Assembly: GCF_003473485.1 (NCBI RefSeq)
Contig: NC_053044.1
Location: forward strand, 49,950,091-50,014,090
DNA from: Medicago truncatula
Lineage: Eukaryota; Streptophyta; Magnoliopsida; Fabales; Fabaceae
Reading direction: 5' to 3'
Length of the DNA: 64,000 nucleotides
The number at the start of each line of letters is the position of its first letter. Positions within the stretch are counted from its first letter, which is position 1. The position numbers and the translations under genes were made by a program. Below are positions 23,901 through 35,198 of the stretch, one piece after another. Below the pieces are notes generated by a model. The model was given only the letters and a program-made list of their open reading frames with translations. It had not been told where the DNA came from and searched no databases.

Positions 23901-26900
23901 TTAAAATCGATTACTTTATAATTCAGCTTGATATACAGAGAACTATGTACCAACTCTTTACGACTGTTGTGTTTTTCTAGTGGGTTGAATGCAATAAATG
24001 CAAAAGATGGCAACATCAAATATGTGCACTCTACAACAACAGAAGAGATTTGGATTGCAGAGCTGAGTATATATGTCCTATATGCCGCTCAAAAGAAATT
24101 GAAAATGGAAAGCATGCTCACTTACTGAAGGCTGCTAATTTTGGTGCTAAGGACTTGCCAAGAACCGTGCTAAGTGACCACTTAGAAAAAAGACTTATTG
24201 AGTGTCTCATCCAAGAGAGAGCAAAGTGGGAAAATGTTGAAGGGAACGAGAATCTTGATAAGGTAATACCGAGAAATCCGCATGTATGCACATAAACTTC
24301 AAATATCCTATCATTTTCTTATTCTTATCCTAGCATGTAAACTGAAAATAGTAGAAAATTAGTCTTATGTCGTGTTATTGAAGTTATTGATCTTTTTCAT
24401 CCATATATATATATATATTTGGAAATTCTATATTATTTACTTATGTACCATCAATTATTGCAAAATTGTAGGTTATAGCTGCAAAAGGTCTTTCTATTAG
24501 AGAAGTGTTATCCGTCGACAAACAATTGAAAGTGAATAAGCAGTTTCTGGATATCATTCCAGAGGAGAATTACCCTGCTGAATTCTCTTATAGATCAAGA
24601 GTAAGTTCAGTGGATTATCAATAAATAAATAAATATACCATTACCACCTATTGCTTCTTCTGAACTAAATGTCTCTTGATGTTTATTCTAATATGTCTGG
24701 ATTATTCAAGAAGATTTAATAGAAGTTTGCTTGGTTTCAGGTTATTCTTCTGTTTCAGCAGATTGAAGGAGCAGATATATGCATTTTTGGAATGTATGTC
24801 CAGGAGTTTGGCTCTGAATGCGGAAATCCGAATCAGCGTTGTGTATACATTTCATATCTTGATTCTGTCAAGTATTTTATGCCTGAAAGAAGGACAAAGA
24901 GTGGAGAAGCCCTTCGTACCTTCGTTTACCATGAGATATTGGTATTTTTCTTTTAAACTATTTCAATGCCAATAGAACTAATAAAATGAGCACTCAATCC
25001 TTACATTCTTTCTATTTATGTTTTTTTTTTCTTTCTTATCATCAGATTGGATACCTTGATTTTTGTAAAAAAAGGGGTTTCCTGACTTGCTACATATGGG
25101 CCTGTGCTCCTTCAAGAAAAGGGGATGATTATATACTATATTGCCACCCCAAAGAGCAAAAGACTCCGAAGAATGATAAGCTACGCCGGTGGTCAGTTTC
25201 TTTCTCTTTTATGTGTCTGTGTGTTGGATTTTCATTAGCCCTGCCAACCACTGAATATTTATAATGTTTGTTTATGCAGGTATCTTTCAATGTTAAAAAA
25301 GGCTACTGAAGAAAATATCGTTGTTGGTTTAACCAACGTATATGATCATTTTTTTGTTGCTGCTGAGAAAGGGGACTCCAAGGTGACAGCTTCTCGTTTG
25401 CCATACTTTGATGGAGACTGCTGGTCTGGTAATGCTATGGAAGCAGCCAAGACCATTGAAAAAGAGTGTGGAGGAGACTATGAAAAGATGTTGAAGGAAC
25501 AAGTGCCAAATAGAGCTTTAAAGACCATGGGACATGCCAATCCTTCCAAAGACACTGCCAAAGACATTTTAGTGATGCGAAAAGTATGTCTACCTTGTCT
25601 TACTTTCATCCACGTTTTTTCTATTTGTAGTGTTGTACATTTAGATAAATTATACAATGTCATTCGATGGGATATATCCTTTTATAATTGAGTGAATGAA
25701 ACGTTGCAATGTTCTAGTTATAAACCAGTTTAAGTTATTTACATAATCTGATCTTTCTTCCTTTTCTTTTATTTTCCCCAATTTCTATTAGGTTGGCCAA
25801 AATATATGGCCTACCAGGGAAAGCTTCCTTATAGCTCACTTGCAATATGCATGCATACACTGCCGTGAAGTGATAGTGTCTGGGAAGCGATGGTTTTGCA
25901 CTGAATGCAAGGAAATTCAGGAGTGCGAAAGGTATGATATCATAAATAAATTTGAACTGTTTGTTTTTCACCTCCCTTTAAAATGAATACATATACTTGA
26001 ACTAGTTTTGTATTCAGTGCACAATAATTAAGGCTTTTTGGATTGACTTTCATATCAACATATTTCAGATGCCATAGTTCTGATGCACACCCTTCAAAGA
26101 ATGGTGACTTGCATACACTTTGTCAGGTAACAGCCTAAACCTGAAGTTTTTCATGTGATTCTCTCATCATTTGTAATTTCATGTAAAAACATTGAATTGT
26201 GTTCCATTTTCAGGCCGTTGTTGATGATATCCCCTCCAACACTAAACATAATGATATTGTCCTTGAGAGTAGATTATTTGAAAATAGGGATAACTTTTTG
26301 AGCTTCTGCCAGAAGTCTCAGTTTCAGTTTGACACACTCCGTCGTGCCAAGTATTCCTCGATGATGGTCCTTTACCATCTACACAATCCTACTCTGATGA
26401 CTGTTGTAAAATGTTGTAGCATCTGTAGTGCACGCAATGTATTCCAAAAGAGCTGGAAATGTGAGATTTGTCCAGAGTGTACCATTTGCTCTGCATGCTA
26501 TAAGGATAGAGGTGCTGACTGCCATGAACACAAGTTGACTCAAAATGAACACAAGCTCACTCAAAATGAACTCAAGTTGACTCAAAATTATTCAAGACCA
26601 ATATATCAATCTGGGAATCAGGAGTCAAATGAGAAAATGGTATATGTTTAATTCCCAGATTTGTTGTTTTCATTACTCATTTGTTCTAGACTAGATTGTT
26701 GATCATACTTGCCGACTTACACACAGATGGTGAAACTGCTGAACGTTTTAAAGCATGCATCTCAATGCCGTGCAGATAATGCTGAACCTTGCTCTCATCC
26801 AAACTGTTCTCAAATCAAGAAGCTGTTCTCTCATGCCAGTAGGTGCGAAATTCGAGTGAATCGGGGCTGCCAGCAGTGTAAAAAGATATGGTTTATACTT

Positions 26901-27203
26901 GCTGCTCACTCTAGGAATTGCAAAGACTCGGAGTGTAGCATTCCACGGTGCAGGTGTGTTGTTTTTAGAATTATACACTACCTAGAGAATTTGAGAGATT
27001 TTGGATATTCTACTTTCTGACTTGTTCTTTGGGACAACCAAGTCATTTTTTATGGTTAAACTATACATGAATTACTTATTTCTTTATATTTATGTTGATT
27101 TTGCAGGGATCTAAAGAAGCATCTAGAATCGAAAGCAATGCATTCCGAATCTTGGCGTGGAACTGCAGTTTTTGAAAGTGACAAAGCAGTCGTTGATCAA
27201 TGA
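20944..27203 (+). CDS. CBP/p300-like histone acetyltransferase, HAC family
   Basis: Acetylates histone tails (and probably other proteins) from acetyl-CoA in the nucleus as a transcription co-activator. Fifteen coding exons join in frame (1389 aa): 20944-21131, 21230-21302, 21589-21868, 21987-23329, 23618-23893, 23981-24262, 24472-24600, 24741-24941, 25046-25191, 25280-25583, 25792-25931, 26069-26126, 26214-26639, 26727-26953, 27107-27203, all with GT-AG introns. Domains: plant HAC N-terminal block ([26 protein letters not shown]; about 58-110); Cys-rich region and PHD finger (CQLC to YICPICRS; about 640-765); KAT11 catalytic domain (about 770-1075; [40 protein letters not shown]); first ZZ finger (about 1090-1130); [20 protein letters not shown]; second ZZ finger (about 1200-1245); TAZ2 (about 1290-1365; [18 protein letters not shown]). 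The N-terminal TAZ1 zinc finger seen in Arabidopsis HAC1 is not visible. Start chosen as the first ATG after the acceptor at 20940. Confidence 0.92.
21380..21509 (+). mobile_element. tRNA-derived SINE, copy 1, in a HAC intron
   Basis: Box A-like TGGCATAGTGGTATTGG and box B-like AGGTTTGATTCTC are followed by GCCAATTTGAGGGGGTTAG and an A-rich tail. A 12-bp direct repeat, AAGCCAATAAGA, flanks it (21368-21379 and 21510-21521), proof of retroposition. A sister copy lies at 55694-55803. It is inside the intron 21303-21588. Confidence 0.85.
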
Positions 27204-27744
27204 ATCTTTGTGAATATATAGAAGCGTTTTAAATTTCGTTGAATAAGTGTATATGAAAAAAACAGTTCAACGTAAGTGTTGAGATTTTCAAGTTTCCTTT
27301 TATGGGTATATAATTTTGATTATGTATATACATAGATTAGGATTGCAATAGCCTTATATTTAATCTCTTAAAACAAGAGAATCAATTTTGTATTGCTGTG
27401 AATATATACATTCAATGGTTGAGAGCCTAAGCTCCAACTACTCTATTTATGTCTCCCATTTTTAAGAGACTTGAAATTAGAGATTCAATTTTGTATTGTT
27501 GTGAATGCAAATTCAATGGTGGAGAGCTAAGCTCTAACTCTTCAATTGAAGTTTCATTTTTTTTTTTGGTTGAAATTTTAATCATAGATTATGATTTTTT
27601 TAAGATCTCCCTTGTCTTGTTTCCTCTTTTTTTTTTTTTTTTTTTCTATTGCTTCTACTGTCCTTCATTTTAAATGTTTGAAGTGCCACATTGATGGCTT
27701 TGCATTAATGAACAATTAGGCCCCTCTGCCATTATATAATCTTT
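27204..27744. other. HAC 3' region and intergenic DNA
   Basis: Probable 3' untranslated sequence followed by AT-rich DNA. Two related segments, around 27360-27435 and 27465-27545, share TCAATTTTGTATTG, TTGTGAAT and GAGAGC...TAAGCTC, a small local duplication of about 105 bp period. Confidence 0.4.
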
Positions 27745-28468
27745 TTCAAAGTTTTGAAAACTAGAGAGATCAGTTTGATTGAATTAGGAACTAACAGGGT
27801 GTTCATTCTGTTTAACAAAAAAATATAACAGATATGGTTTTAGACAATGTTAAAAATGAGGTGAACCAAATAAAAATTGGTACAACGGTCAAAAACTTGT
27901 CAACAGATATAGTTTTGAACCATAGTTTTGAACCATTGATTCATAAACCCTACCTCAGCCAGTTTTATATCCAATTTTATTTATAAAAAAGTGAAATGCA
28001 CGCTTGCTTATCCAAACATTGAATTTTTACCCCTGTAAGTTAACTATTCATAACTTGTTCATTATTAGCTAAATATACATTTCAGTCCTGTCTTATTTTT
28101 AACATGTTTTGGTCCTTTATCTTTTAAAAAATATTCATGTTTGTCCTTTTTGCTATCCAAACGTTAGAGAAAGTTGAAAAATAAATCTACACAGCATCCT
28201 GCTTATCAAAGTCAGTCACATCAAATGTTATCCTTTAGAGACATCACAACAAAATCTCCTTCAAACGCTTATGAAACCACCGCCAATACTTTCATTTCTC
28301 CACGATCTATTATCACATACATTTATTATTTACATTAAAATAATTAGTATACTACTTAGTTAATTAATCGTTCAGTTCTATAACGGTTCAACTGATTAAA
28401 CTGGTTGAACCATGAACCGGAGATCTTACCGGTTTGATCTTTGGTCCGATTTTCAAAACATTGATTTG
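27745..28468. mobile_element. Possible non-autonomous DNA transposon with weak inverted ends
   Basis: The left end reads AAAGTTTTGAAAACTAGAG and the right end, read in reverse complement, AATGTTTTGAAAATCGGACC; the right side also carries ACCGGTTTGATC-like words typical of a common plant repeat. I could not find a convincing target-site duplication, so the superfamily is not assigned. Confidence 0.35.
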
Positions 28469-28750
28469 TAGTGATAAGACAAAATCCACACAATGCAGCT
28501 CAAACAACATGGTAAAATGTTTTGTTTATTACTAATTACTGATCTAAATAACAAAAAATAACGTCAATTAAAATCCTATAAAAACTTAAATTAGTCTCTA
28601 AAGAATAACAACAACTAAGCCAATTTTCAGCCACTCGATCCACACACATATCATTTCAAAAATAGTAAACAATCTTCACAAATAATGCTTCCTTGTTAAA
28701 AAAGTTTCCCTTATTATCTAGGAGTGATCAAATGATTCCGATATGAGAAG

Positions 28751-30595
28751 TTAACATCTCCCATTAAGAGGATTGGGTACTTGTCCAACAAAGAGGATTT
28801 GTTCCAGTCAAATCTTCTCTAATTAGAAACAAGAAAGGTGGTCTGCTACAAAGTTTATTCGGGTAATTGGAACAAGTGGCTTACACGCGGCTGTTGCTCT
28901 CCTAGCCCAGACCGTGACTGCAGCAGCTTCGGTGCCTCCCTCATTTACTTCAATGAGAGACTTGTGAAATATTTTGGAAACGTAAAGGTTTTGACTTGCG
29001 TGTTGAGAGTCCACAATATTTGTCAAACCCCCACAAGAGAAAGGTAAAATCACTTCTAACTCTTTCAACATTTGAGAAGTGTCAAGCTCAAATGAAAATT
29101 TGAATTTTGGAATTCTGAAATCACCTACTTCAACTTTTGTGAAAGGAAGGTTGTGGTGTAGTAACTCAGGTTCAGAAGCTACCTTCTCGATTAAAGTTGG
29201 CAAACCATCTCTTGCTCTTGGAAGAAAAATGTACATAGAGAATTGACGCTTATCTTCTCCTTGCTTATAAGGAAGACGGAGTACTTTGAAACCATCGAAA
29301 ACACTGATAAATTGTCTATTCTCGCTGGTCATGAAGGGAACCTTGACTGAGCTGCCATTTAAAGGTGAAAATCATAGTTTTTTGTTCTCGAAGCAGGAAA
29401 CTTCTTTTTCCATGCTCCTTTAAAAATACAGTGCGTTTGCAAAGATGAGTCTGGTTAATTTATTGACTGAATCTTGAGAAAGAAGTTCTCTAATAAGGCC
29501 ATTTGTCTCTTTTTCAGCCCATAAATTCACTTCTTTAATCACTTCAACAACCTTTATAAAATCATATCAAATATAAAATCAGTTAAGCAAATAGATCAGT
29601 TGAAACACTTTTCACAAGTATTTCACAATTTCCCCTCTTTGTGTATGTATATTTGAGTATGTGGTTGTCACTTGGCCAATAACCAACAAAATATACATAC
29701 TATTAGTTCTACTTCTTTTCTTTTTTCCGTAAAAATACTATTTTGGTTTATGTTCTTGTAAAAAAAAAAAAATTGATTTAATTTTATATATCCTTCGTTT
29801 ATTGTTAGAAAAAAAACTCTAGCCCCCGTCAGTTAGCTGATTTCAGTTCAATCTTTTTGAACAACCATAGCAGCAGGCAGAACTTTACTACACTATTTTT
29901 TATTGATGCTACATAAGAAGGAAAGGCTGATGCATTTGAATGACATAATGGTTGGTCAAATACATGGAATTGTTTTAATCAATTTAACATTGATAATGAC
30001 TAGAGTCATGAAGTTGGACAATCAAAATGCAAAGCAATGCATACCTCCAAATATATTCTAACCGTTAGGATTTCAAGATCCTACTTTTTGTTGAAATAAA
30101 CAATTACTATTTTACTACCTTCTGGAGTGACTGGGTTAAGTTTCCTTGTCTATTTCGTTTTCCAAGGCTCTTTCATGTCTTAGATCAGCTAGGGTTTTTG
30201 GTTTGTGATATAGGAACTTTAGTGGGAAGCGAGTGAGTGTGAAATTTTATCTGGAGGAGATATTTGTTTGTTTGAGAGCTATAGTTTGCGGATGACTTGT
30301 TTTCGGTTTCAGAGGACATTTCTCTCTTTCTAAAAGGAGGATTTTTGGCCATGGAATCATGACTAATAAAATAGTAACTATAAAAACATCTTATTTTAAT
30401 CTTATTTTCCAAACATTTGTTATCATAGTACAAGAGACTCATTAGCAAATATTGAACATTAAGGAGTATAACTTGGAGCGAGAGTGGAGAAAACACGATG
30501 TTCTTGTTGGATTGTTCCAACTTGGAGAACAGATGTTTGGCAACAAGTAAGGAAACATTTGTTTGTTTGGTGCTTGATTCACGGATGAAAGTCAT
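28751..30595 (-). pseudogene. Serpin locus 3: exon 2 with several lesions plus truncated exon 1
   Basis: Minus strand. The exon 1 fragment 30595-30466 reads MTFIRESSTKQTNVSLLVAK, then HLFSK and NIVFSPLSLQVIL, and then homology stops; the remaining two thirds of exon 1 are replaced by unrelated AT-rich DNA. Exon 2 is at 29551-28751: EVIKEVNLWAEKETNGLIRE, a T-run insertion in the ALYF-KG block, an in-frame stop in the HLLNGSS block, intact KQGEDKRQFSMYIFLP through LKELEVILPF, hinge NEGGTEAAAVT, then a frameshift after NFVADH. At least three coding lesions plus the exon 1 truncation make this a pseudogene. The RCL reads VWARRATAACKPL, unlike any other locus here. Confidence 0.85.
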
Positions 30596-30801
30596 TGCTG
30601 TTACGAGAGAATCATCCTCAGTTTTGTTGCTGCTTGATTTATCACGAACAGAATCGTTTCTTTTCGGTTTGAACATTCGCGGTGATCGAATGAAGTGCGA
30701 TCGCAAAATACAACAAACTTTGAAAGACGGTGCAATAAAGAAGACCACGGGAGACAGAATAAGAGAACCTCTTGATGTTGTTTGAATTTATAATCGATCC
30801 A

Positions 30802-32073
30802 ATTTTATTTGACTGGTGCTAGTCACACCAAAAAAAAAACAAGTTACACCTAAATTTATTTAAAATTTTACAATAATACCAAAATTGTCCTCTTCATGTA
30901 AATTTTTAAAAACCCATCTTTTATGATCATTCTGAACCCTTACCCCCTTACCTCCTTTCATCCACAAATCACCATAGATGTGCAACCAATATCTGAATCA
31001 ACATCTTTGTTATTGATCTGTACTATATTCATAAAGGTTAGTGAATTTCATAAATTTCATTTTCGATGAGTTTCTATTTGTTTATTGTTTGTTTTGGTAT
31101 GAGATATGCCTGTCAATTTGATTTTAAGTGAGAGGTTAGTGTAAATTAAGTTTACATGTATGTATATAAAAGGGGTTAGTGTAGTTTACGTACGTAGGTT
31201 AATGTAAATTCAAGTTTACGTATGTTCAATTTAGGTTAGTGTAAATTCAGTTTACTTACATTCAATCTAGGTTAATGTAAATTAAGTTTACTTATGTTCA
31301 ATTTATGTTAATGTAAATTTAGTTTACGTATGTATATAAGAGGTTAGTGTAAATTCAGTTTACTTACGTTCAATCTAGGTTAATGTAAATTAAGTTTACT
31401 TACCTTCAATCTAGGTTAATGTAAATTCAACGTTCAATCTAAGTTAATGTAAATTAAGTTTACTTACATTCAATCTAGGTTAATGTAAATTAAGTTTACT
31501 TACGTTCAATCTTAATGTAAATTAAGTTTACTTACCTTCAATCTAGGTTAATGTAAATTCAGTTTACTTACGTTCAATCTAGGTTAATGTAAATTCAGTT
31601 TATTTACGTTCAATCTAGGTTAATGTAAATTAAGTTTACTTACGTTCAATCTAGGTTAATGTAAATTAAGTTTACTTATGTTCAATCAATCTAGGTTAAT
31701 GTAAATTCAGTTTACTTACGTTCAATCTAGATTAATGTAAATTAAGTTTACTTATGTTCAATTTATGTTAATGTAAATTTAGTTTACGTATGTATATAAG
31801 AGGTTAGTGTAAATTAAGTTTACTTATGTTCAATCTAGGTTAATATAAATTAAGTTTGTAAATTCAGTTTACTTACATTCAATCTAGGTTAATATAAATT
31901 AAGTTTACTTATGTTCAATTTAGGTTAATGTAAATTAAGTTTACTTATGTTTAATTTACGTTGATGTAAATTTAGTTGATTTGAAATTTTTATTTTAGTT
32001 AAAGGGTATATTAGTCATTCTGGAGTGTAACTTGTTTTTTTTTTTTGTGTGACTAGCACCAGTCATTTTATTT
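30802..32073. mobile_element. Mutator-type non-autonomous element (30811-32064) with minisatellite interior
   Basis: Terminal inverted repeats of about 38 bp begin GACTGGTGCTAGTCACAC, followed by an A-run and CAAGTTACAC. They are flanked by a perfect 9-bp target-site duplication ATTTTATTT (30802-30810 and 32065-32073). The first 14 bases of the TIR are themselves a small inverted repeat (GACT-GGTGCT-AGTC). The element body is 1254 bp, has no coding frame, and about two thirds of it is the 36-bp repeat array listed next. It lies about 215 bp from the exon 1 fragment of serpin locus 3. Confidence 0.88.
31135..31975 (+). repeat. 36-bp minisatellite, about 23 imperfect copies
   Basis: Unit GTTAATGTAAATTAAGTTTA plus CTTACGTTCAATCTAG. 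Main variants are AATTAAG versus AATTCAG, TACGT/TATGT/TACAT and CTAG versus TTAG, and some units are shortened or carry a TATATAAGAG insert (near 31160, 31335 and 31795). The variant TATATAAGAGGTTAGTGTAA appears near 31335 and near 31795, pointing to a higher-order duplication of part of the array. Confidence 0.92.
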
Positions 32074-32552
32074 TTGTGAACAATCAATGCAATATTTTAC
32101 TTTTATATAAAAAAAATATCTCCCTTTTATCAAAACAAAAAATATTATTTTATTTTACTTCGTTCCTAATGTTTTGATAAGTAAAGATCTCCCAAATATG
32201 TTTTTTATTCCAAAAAAGTTATGATTTTTTGTTGGTTAAATATACCTTTTAAGTTTAATCCTTACTTTCCTTCAAAAAAAAAAAAGTTCAGTCCTTACTT
32301 AATTTTACTAGTTTTTTGGTATTTATAAAAAATTTCTGCACTCAATCTTAGTCCTATCTAATTTCAAATTCATTTAATTATGCTTAAACTCTTAAGTTTT
32401 TTAATAATTTTTTGTAGACATGTGTTAAGAACATTACTAAAAAGTTCCTTTGCAAAAATTAACTCAAAGTTTGATTTGAACTTTCATATTTTTCTACTTT
32501 TATCTTGAACTTTTGTTGTTAAAAAAAAATTCATATTTAATTCATCTCATGT

Positions 32553-32780
32553 TCACTACAAGAAATCTTTGATTTTCCTAGGATTTTTTTCCTCAGAAAA
32601 CATCCCAAATTCGTCAGAAACATTGATTTCCGAGGAAATTACCGAGGAAAGTAGACATAGGAAATATTGTGTATAGAGGCATGCACACTGGCGAAGCATT
32701 GTTTCCTCTGAGAATCGAACCCGGTATTCCCCAGGTACGTCCTTGAAAGGAGCTCCTTGCCACTGGAGCCCAAACAACTT
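32553..32780. mobile_element. CACTA-like end with an embedded tRNA-like segment
   Basis: CACTACAAGAAAT at about 32553 is the typical terminus of plant CACTA (En/Spm) elements, followed by subterminal TTTCCGAGGAAATTACCGAG-type repeats. No opposite end was found. On the minus strand about 32780-32690 reads CTCCAGTGGCAAGGAG (box A-like) to GGGTTCGATTCTC (box B-like), a possible SINE head or tRNA-like piece. Confidence 0.45.
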
Positions 32781-33593
32781 GGTTGCAAATTGTTCATCTT
32801 TCTTTAAATAAGATATTGTTCCTCTTTTTTAGCATATTTATAACCTCAAATTAAGCTAGGATTAAACAAAGACATTTATAGAAACTGATTCATCTATACT
32901 ATATATATAAAGAAAGAAAATAGGGGGTTTTGGAAAGATTTTGGAGTGACTTTTTTGTTATTAATTAATACATTTAAACAAATATTTTATATAATGTTAT
33001 ATTGTTGGTGTTATTAAAAAAGTTAAGAACTTTTATTATATTTATTACATTATTGTTGTCATTGGAAAAGATAAATATGGTTTGTTAACTTTGTTATATT
33101 TGAAAGTCACAAATATCTATACTTATAATTTTAATCTATATCAAAAATTTATATAAAATATCATTTTTAATTTACATGAAAATTTATATAAAATATCGTT
33201 GATAATCTACACATGTGTTAACGTAATAAAAAGAGCGGAAAGATGGGCACATGAGTGCCAATCTTTTCGCCGGTCATAATAAATATATTTAAGAATAAAA
33301 TCATTTTAGGATTCTCATCCAAACCAAATTATATATCTCTTTATTAGTACTAGCAAAAAATACTGACCGTAACATGTTTGTCTATCTGTATTTTTTAAAG
33401 GACTTATCCACATTTTCTATACATATTTATTCATTTATTTAATTAATCTGTTTTTTTTTTTTATATTGTCTAATTTGAAGAGAAAAAATTTGGGGTAAAA
33501 TGTTTAACTAAATTTCCTACAATTACAGTGAAGATTTTAGTTTAAATTTGAGAATAAAATTGTACTTTTTTTTTTTTTTTTGAGACATTGCCG
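32781..33593. other. Intergenic DNA upstream of serpin locus 4
   Basis: AT-rich sequence with short repeated phrases (for example AAAATTTATATAAAATATC around 33145 and 33180). No gene seen. Confidence 0.4.
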
Positions 33594-33624
33594 GCTTCTT
33601 CTTGCTAGTCATGAAGGGAACCTT
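33594..33624 (-). repeat. 31-bp inverted copy of serpin exon 2 sequence
   Basis: The reverse complement of 33594-33624 is identical to 34626-34656 inside exon 2 of serpin locus 4 (the KVPFMTSKKK region). It lies about 300 bp before that gene's start codon and in the opposite orientation. Confidence 0.9.
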
Positions 33625-33925
33625 TATAGAAGTAACAACTAAACTCCCCTAAACAAGCTCTCAAAAAAAAAAACTCCCCTAAATAAAAGTAACTAAACTA
33701 TTCACACAAAAAACACCAAAAAATAGCAATTGTCCCTAAAGAAAAATAAACTTAAAATGTTATTAACAAAAAAATAAAAAATAAAAACTAACCCTAGAAG
33801 TTTAAAACACCTCTCTCTCACAATTTTTAGGTCTTCAATAGTCTCAATCGTTTCTCCTTGACGGCACAGAGGATTTCAACCGCAGCACTCTTCTACTTTC
33901 ACAATTGAAAAAAACCAGAAGAAGA

Positions 33926-35198
33926 ATGAGTTACCACCGCGAATCAATCGCTAATTTAACCAAGAATGCTATGAACATCACCAAACATTTGGTATCAAAA
34001 ACAGAATTCAAGAAGAAGAATGTCGTGCTTTCACCGTTGTCACTCCAAACTGTGCTCAGCATAGTAGCTGCCGGTTCCGAGGGTCCGACGCAATGTCAGC
34101 TTCTCTCCTTCCTTGGTTCAAAATCCATTGATCATCTCAACTCCTTATCCACTCACCTCTTTACCTCTGTGCTTGATGACGCTGCTCCCTTTGGTGGACC
34201 ACAGTTGTCTTTTGTCAACTCTGTGTGGTTTGAAAAATCCCTTTCTCTTTACCCTTCCTTCAAAGAAATTGTTGATACTAATTATTTTGCCACTCTCAGA
34301 TCACTTGATTTCATAAACAAGGTACCTATGTATATTTTCCTTTTCTCTAGAACAATAAAATCTTTTTTTTTTTTTTTTTTTTTCCTAATATATTTTTATA
34401 TTTGATGCTGTCGTAAAGGCTGATGAAGCCGTCAAAAAAGTGAATGCATGGGCTAAAAAAGAGACAAACGGACGTATTGGTGATGTTCTTTCACCTGGGT
34501 CAATTGATAGCTTAACTGGACTCATTTTTGCTAATGCACTCTACTTTAATGGAGCATGGCATCAACCATTTGATGCTTCAAAAACAAAAGACCATGATTT
34601 TCACCTTCTCGGTGGCAGCTCAATTAAGGTTCCCTTCATGACTAGCAAGAAGAAGCAGTTTATAAATGCTTTTGATGGTTTTAAGATCCTTCGTCTTCCT
34701 TATAAGCAAGGCAACGATATTCGTCAATTCTCTATGTACTTTTTTCTTCCCGATGCACAAGATGGATTGTTAGCTTTGATTGAGAAAGTGGCTTCCAAAC
34801 CTGAGATTTTGAAACACAAACTTCCACGTAAGGAAGTGATAGTGGGTGACTTCAGAATTCCACGTTTCAAAATTTATTCTGGACTTGAACTTTCTAATGT
34901 GTCAAAGGAGTTAGGAGTTGTTTTACCTTTCTCTGGTGGAGGTTTGACAAAAATGGCGGACTCTCCGATTTGGGTTTCTAACATATTTCAAAATTCTTTC
35001 ATTGAAGTAAATGAAAAAGGCACTGAAGCTGCTGCAGTCACTAGAACTGGACTATTGGGATGTGCTCGTCCTACTTCAATTCCGACCCCAATAGACTTTG
35101 TAGCTGACCACCCTTTCATGTTTTTGATAAGAGACGATTTGTCTGGTACAATACTCTTTGTTGGCCAAGTGCTCAATCCTCTTGTTGGTAGATCATAA
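33926..35198 (+). CDS. Serpin locus 4, intact plant serpin (391 aa)
   Basis: Irreversible protease inhibitor: the RCL is cleaved by the target, inserts as a strand into the central sheet and traps the protease. No signal peptide is seen, so it probably acts in cytosol/nucleus. Exon 1 is 33926-34321 (donor GTACCT) and exon 2 34419-35198 (acceptor TCGTAAAG), in phase 0, the intron position shared by the cluster. Start: first ATG, before SYHRESIANLTK; the frame is open upstream but has no ATG. Motifs: VVLSPLSLQTVLSIVAAGSE, LIFANALYFNGAW, KVPFMTS, FKILRLPYKQG, hinge EKGTEAAAVT from about residue 331, tail [14 protein letters not shown] and GQVLNPLVG. Counting from the hinge as in AtSerpin1, P2-P1' is G-C-A with P1 Cys about residue 347 (inference); the loop is one residue longer than in AtSerpin1. 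Length is normal for the family and there are no lesions. Confidence 0.92.

Noticed and set aside
32690-32780. Genuine tRNA gene on the minus strand
   Set aside because: Box A and box B words are present but no cloverleaf with acceptor stem can be drawn; SINE-like or element-derived instead.
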